Source: Sympetrum striolatum (Eukaryota; Arthropoda; Insecta; Odonata; Libellulidae). From it: 64,000 nucleotides of DNA. Below the pieces are notes generated by a model, which saw only the letters and a list, made by a program, of their open reading frames with translations, was not told the origin of the DNA and did no database searches. Below, piece after piece: positions 62,052-64,000 of this stretch. The stretch lies in the NCBI GenBank assembly GCA_947579665.1, contig OX388343.1, positions 98,399,657-98,463,656 on the forward strand, read 5' to 3'. The translations under genes were made by a program, and so were the position numbers. How positions within the stretch are numbered: position 1 is the stretch's first letter; every line of letters begins with the position of its first letter.

Positions 62052-62440
62052 ATGTTTTGTCTTATTGTTTCCTTAAGGTTTACTATTGTTGTTTTTCCTG
62101 TTTCTGATATTATTTTATTATTAATTTGTAATTTAGTTATAGTACTATTGCTTTTGTAATCTCCATGTTATATACAGCTTTCTTCAACATCTTTTAGCTT
62201 GTACTATCAGTAGGTTTGCGCAGGTTTTTCACACCCCCTTTCTCTGTGGGTGTTTTACTGCTGTTTTAATTTTTCCTAAGATAACATTCTTAGGTTTTCT
62301 TTACTTCCTTTCCTCCTAAAGTTTTCCTCTCTATTTCTATTCACATATACACAAGATTTTATGTGTATAATACCATTGACGAAAGGTTAGATGGAAAGAG
62401 ACTTTTCAGTCTCAATCTCGCCTTTGATAAAGACCTTAAT
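62052..62440 (+). repeat. Dispersed repeat family T1, copy 2 (LINE-like 3' tail)
   Basis: It matches 24548-24945 along its length, including GTTTTTCCTGTTTCTGAT, TACTATCAGTAGGTTTG, GCAGGTTTTTCACACC and CTCCTAAAGTTTTCCTCTC. It ends GACCTTAATAATAATAATG, a short TAA microsatellite, the type of 3' tail seen on RTE- and CR1-like LINEs. It is non-coding. Confidence 0.75.
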
Positions 62441-64000
62441 AATAATAATGTTTTTCGATGAAATACTGGCTATTGAAAACAAAGTCGGAGAAACAGAGAC
62501 CAGTAGAGCCTTTTCCACGGCCTATCAAATTAGACCATCAGCAGTCGACCGGATGGCCAGTGGCGGTGGTCGTGGGAGGAAGTGCCTCGGAGAGGAAGAG
62601 ATGGGCGGGCCCGCGATTCCAAAAAAGGCGAGAGAGGTGCCGATAAACGCAATGCTGCCAACGAAGGCGGGTTAGGAGCCGATGCGTCTGCTCCGGAGGG
62701 TCGTAAATCTTCCGCGAGACAACGGGGGCCATTCCTAAGGTTAAACTACGCCATCAGGACATAAGGAAAACAAACAATTCGCTTGGTGACCCCGCAACCC
62801 CAACATGGTGGAACTTTCACTCCATCGCAGCGTGGAGTACCGCGTGACTTGGCTCAATCGCGAAAAAGTCGGCATAAATTTCACGAGGATCGCTCGCAGA
62901 AACCAACAACGAAGAGGACGCAAATGAATATGAGCGGACGAATCTTTCTTGATTGCATGAAATTTCGATGCCAACGCACCAAATGAAGACCCTCATTCAT
63001 TCATAGATTAAATATTGAAAGGCGTAAAATTGAACCGATTACTAATTAAGATTTCCCAATTAAAAATAATCAGCGATAACTTACAAGTGACGAGATGCTA
63101 ACGTCACTTCCTTCCAAATACTGATTCATGTAAACACGATGAACGACCATAAGTGCACTTTTAACGAAAAAATTTAAGCAAGTTAGGGAAAAGAACGAGT
63201 CAGTTGTGTGACTTCTTAAATCATTCAGTAACAAGCTCGAAGTCGATTAGAGTAGATCGAAGGTACTTAACGTCAAAGCGTTTTAACTATCTCATATGTA
63301 AAATTTCAGAAAACAGAAAAAATGTGATTAGGTGCTGTTAGAGAACAGTAACTGAAGACTACGTTGCGAATCCAAAACAGCTTAACACGGATGTTGTAGA
63401 TGAATTGGTTAAATGACGATCTTATCTTTTACATACAAATACGATGATTTGTAGTAGTGATTGATTAATTTAACGGCGGTCTAAATTTTCATTCATGAAT
63501 ACTTTTACACGAGTTACAAACCGTAAGATATTACTATGAGGGGGGGTCTTTCAAACGAATACTGAACGGACTGAACAAGTTACGGTACTAAATTTTTTTG
63601 TCAAGCGAACCGACGAGGAATGGATGACATAAAATGGAGTCCGTATACGCACACGAATGGGAAAGCGACATCTTTTAATGAAAGCAAAGGACTGCCGTAG
63701 AGAAGCGAGTAACCGGTCACTCGTATACGGTACAAACACGGAATGAGGAATGTGCCGAACGACCGACTGGTTTGACGAGGGTGTTGACGTCTCGAGCACA
63801 CTCAGCACATCCAAAGGGAGAAAAATAAACAAATAATACGCGGATACGAGGGAGCAGCGATCACCAAGGAAGGAGACAAGAATAAACATTCCATCTCTAG
63901 AGATAATGGCGCCTTACAAGATGTAATTGCAACACAGCTGGGAATGCAACCAGCGAAATTTGAAGAGAGGTAGAAATAAATTTCGCAGATTGCAAACGTC
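62441..64000. other. Non-coding DNA with CpG-rich islets to the window end
   Basis: Islets at 62440-62980 and 63540-63900 are GC-rich and full of overlapping short frames on both strands (up to 112 codons), a sign of low stop density rather than coding. None shows a known domain. The rest is AT-rich. Confidence 0.45.

Overview
This window looks like non-coding nuclear DNA of an animal, most likely an arthropod and probably an insect with a medium-to-large genome. The sequence is AT-rich and stops interrupt almost every frame. There are no bacterial-style operons and no long intact genes. The identifiable content is dominated by decayed animal transposons: a CR1/L2/jockey-type LINE, a tRNA-derived SINE, hAT, pogo/Tigger-like and Tc1/mariner-like miniature elements, and foldback elements. 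CpG dinucleotides are not visibly depleted. I cannot name the species. No rRNA gene, functional tRNA gene, CRISPR array or intact transposase or reverse transcriptase is visible.

Only one stretch looks like part of a host protein-coding gene. It is a 240-bp exon on the minus strand (55391-55630) with a clean acceptor (pyrimidine tract plus AG), a clean donor (CAG|GTAGGA) and a Ser/Ala/Pro-rich reading frame. If it is real, much of the window is intron or flank of a minus-strand gene whose other exons I cannot find. All other frames of 60-150 codons look like chance open frames, antisense shadows or TE relics.

Layout. 0-7 kb: two copies of a 0.45-0.7-kb repeat (1596-2267, 6314-6766) around a truncated LINE (4299-4987). 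7-13 kb: unique DNA with CpG-rich patches. 13.2-13.8 kb: a 262-bp foldback element between TTAA sites, then a SINE-derived inverted composite with its own target duplication. 20.25 kb: a solo SINE. 22.7-24.9 kb: a hAT miniature element, a 739-bp giant hairpin element and a LINE-like 3' tail. 26.3-27.1 kb: a LINE 3' stub and a pogo-like element. 29.1-29.9 kb: a LINE stub and a second hAT element. 33.5 kb: an inverted LINE copy. 37.4 kb: half of the giant hairpin element. 46.6 kb: a 77-bp Tc1-like palindrome. 49.1 and 61.0 kb: two copies of a TAAA-tailed 3' end. 55.4 kb: the candidate exon. 58.4-59.2 kb: the third copy of the 0.45-0.8-kb repeat. 62.0-62.4 kb: a second copy of the 24.5-kb tail.

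Between the repeats, GC- and CpG-richer islets of 200-1000 bp alternate with very AT-rich DNA. At least eight perfect TGACGTCA (CRE/ATF) palindromes occur, mostly in or beside these islets, against fewer than one expected from base composition. This fits a cis-regulatory landscape or a very large intron, but that reading is inference.
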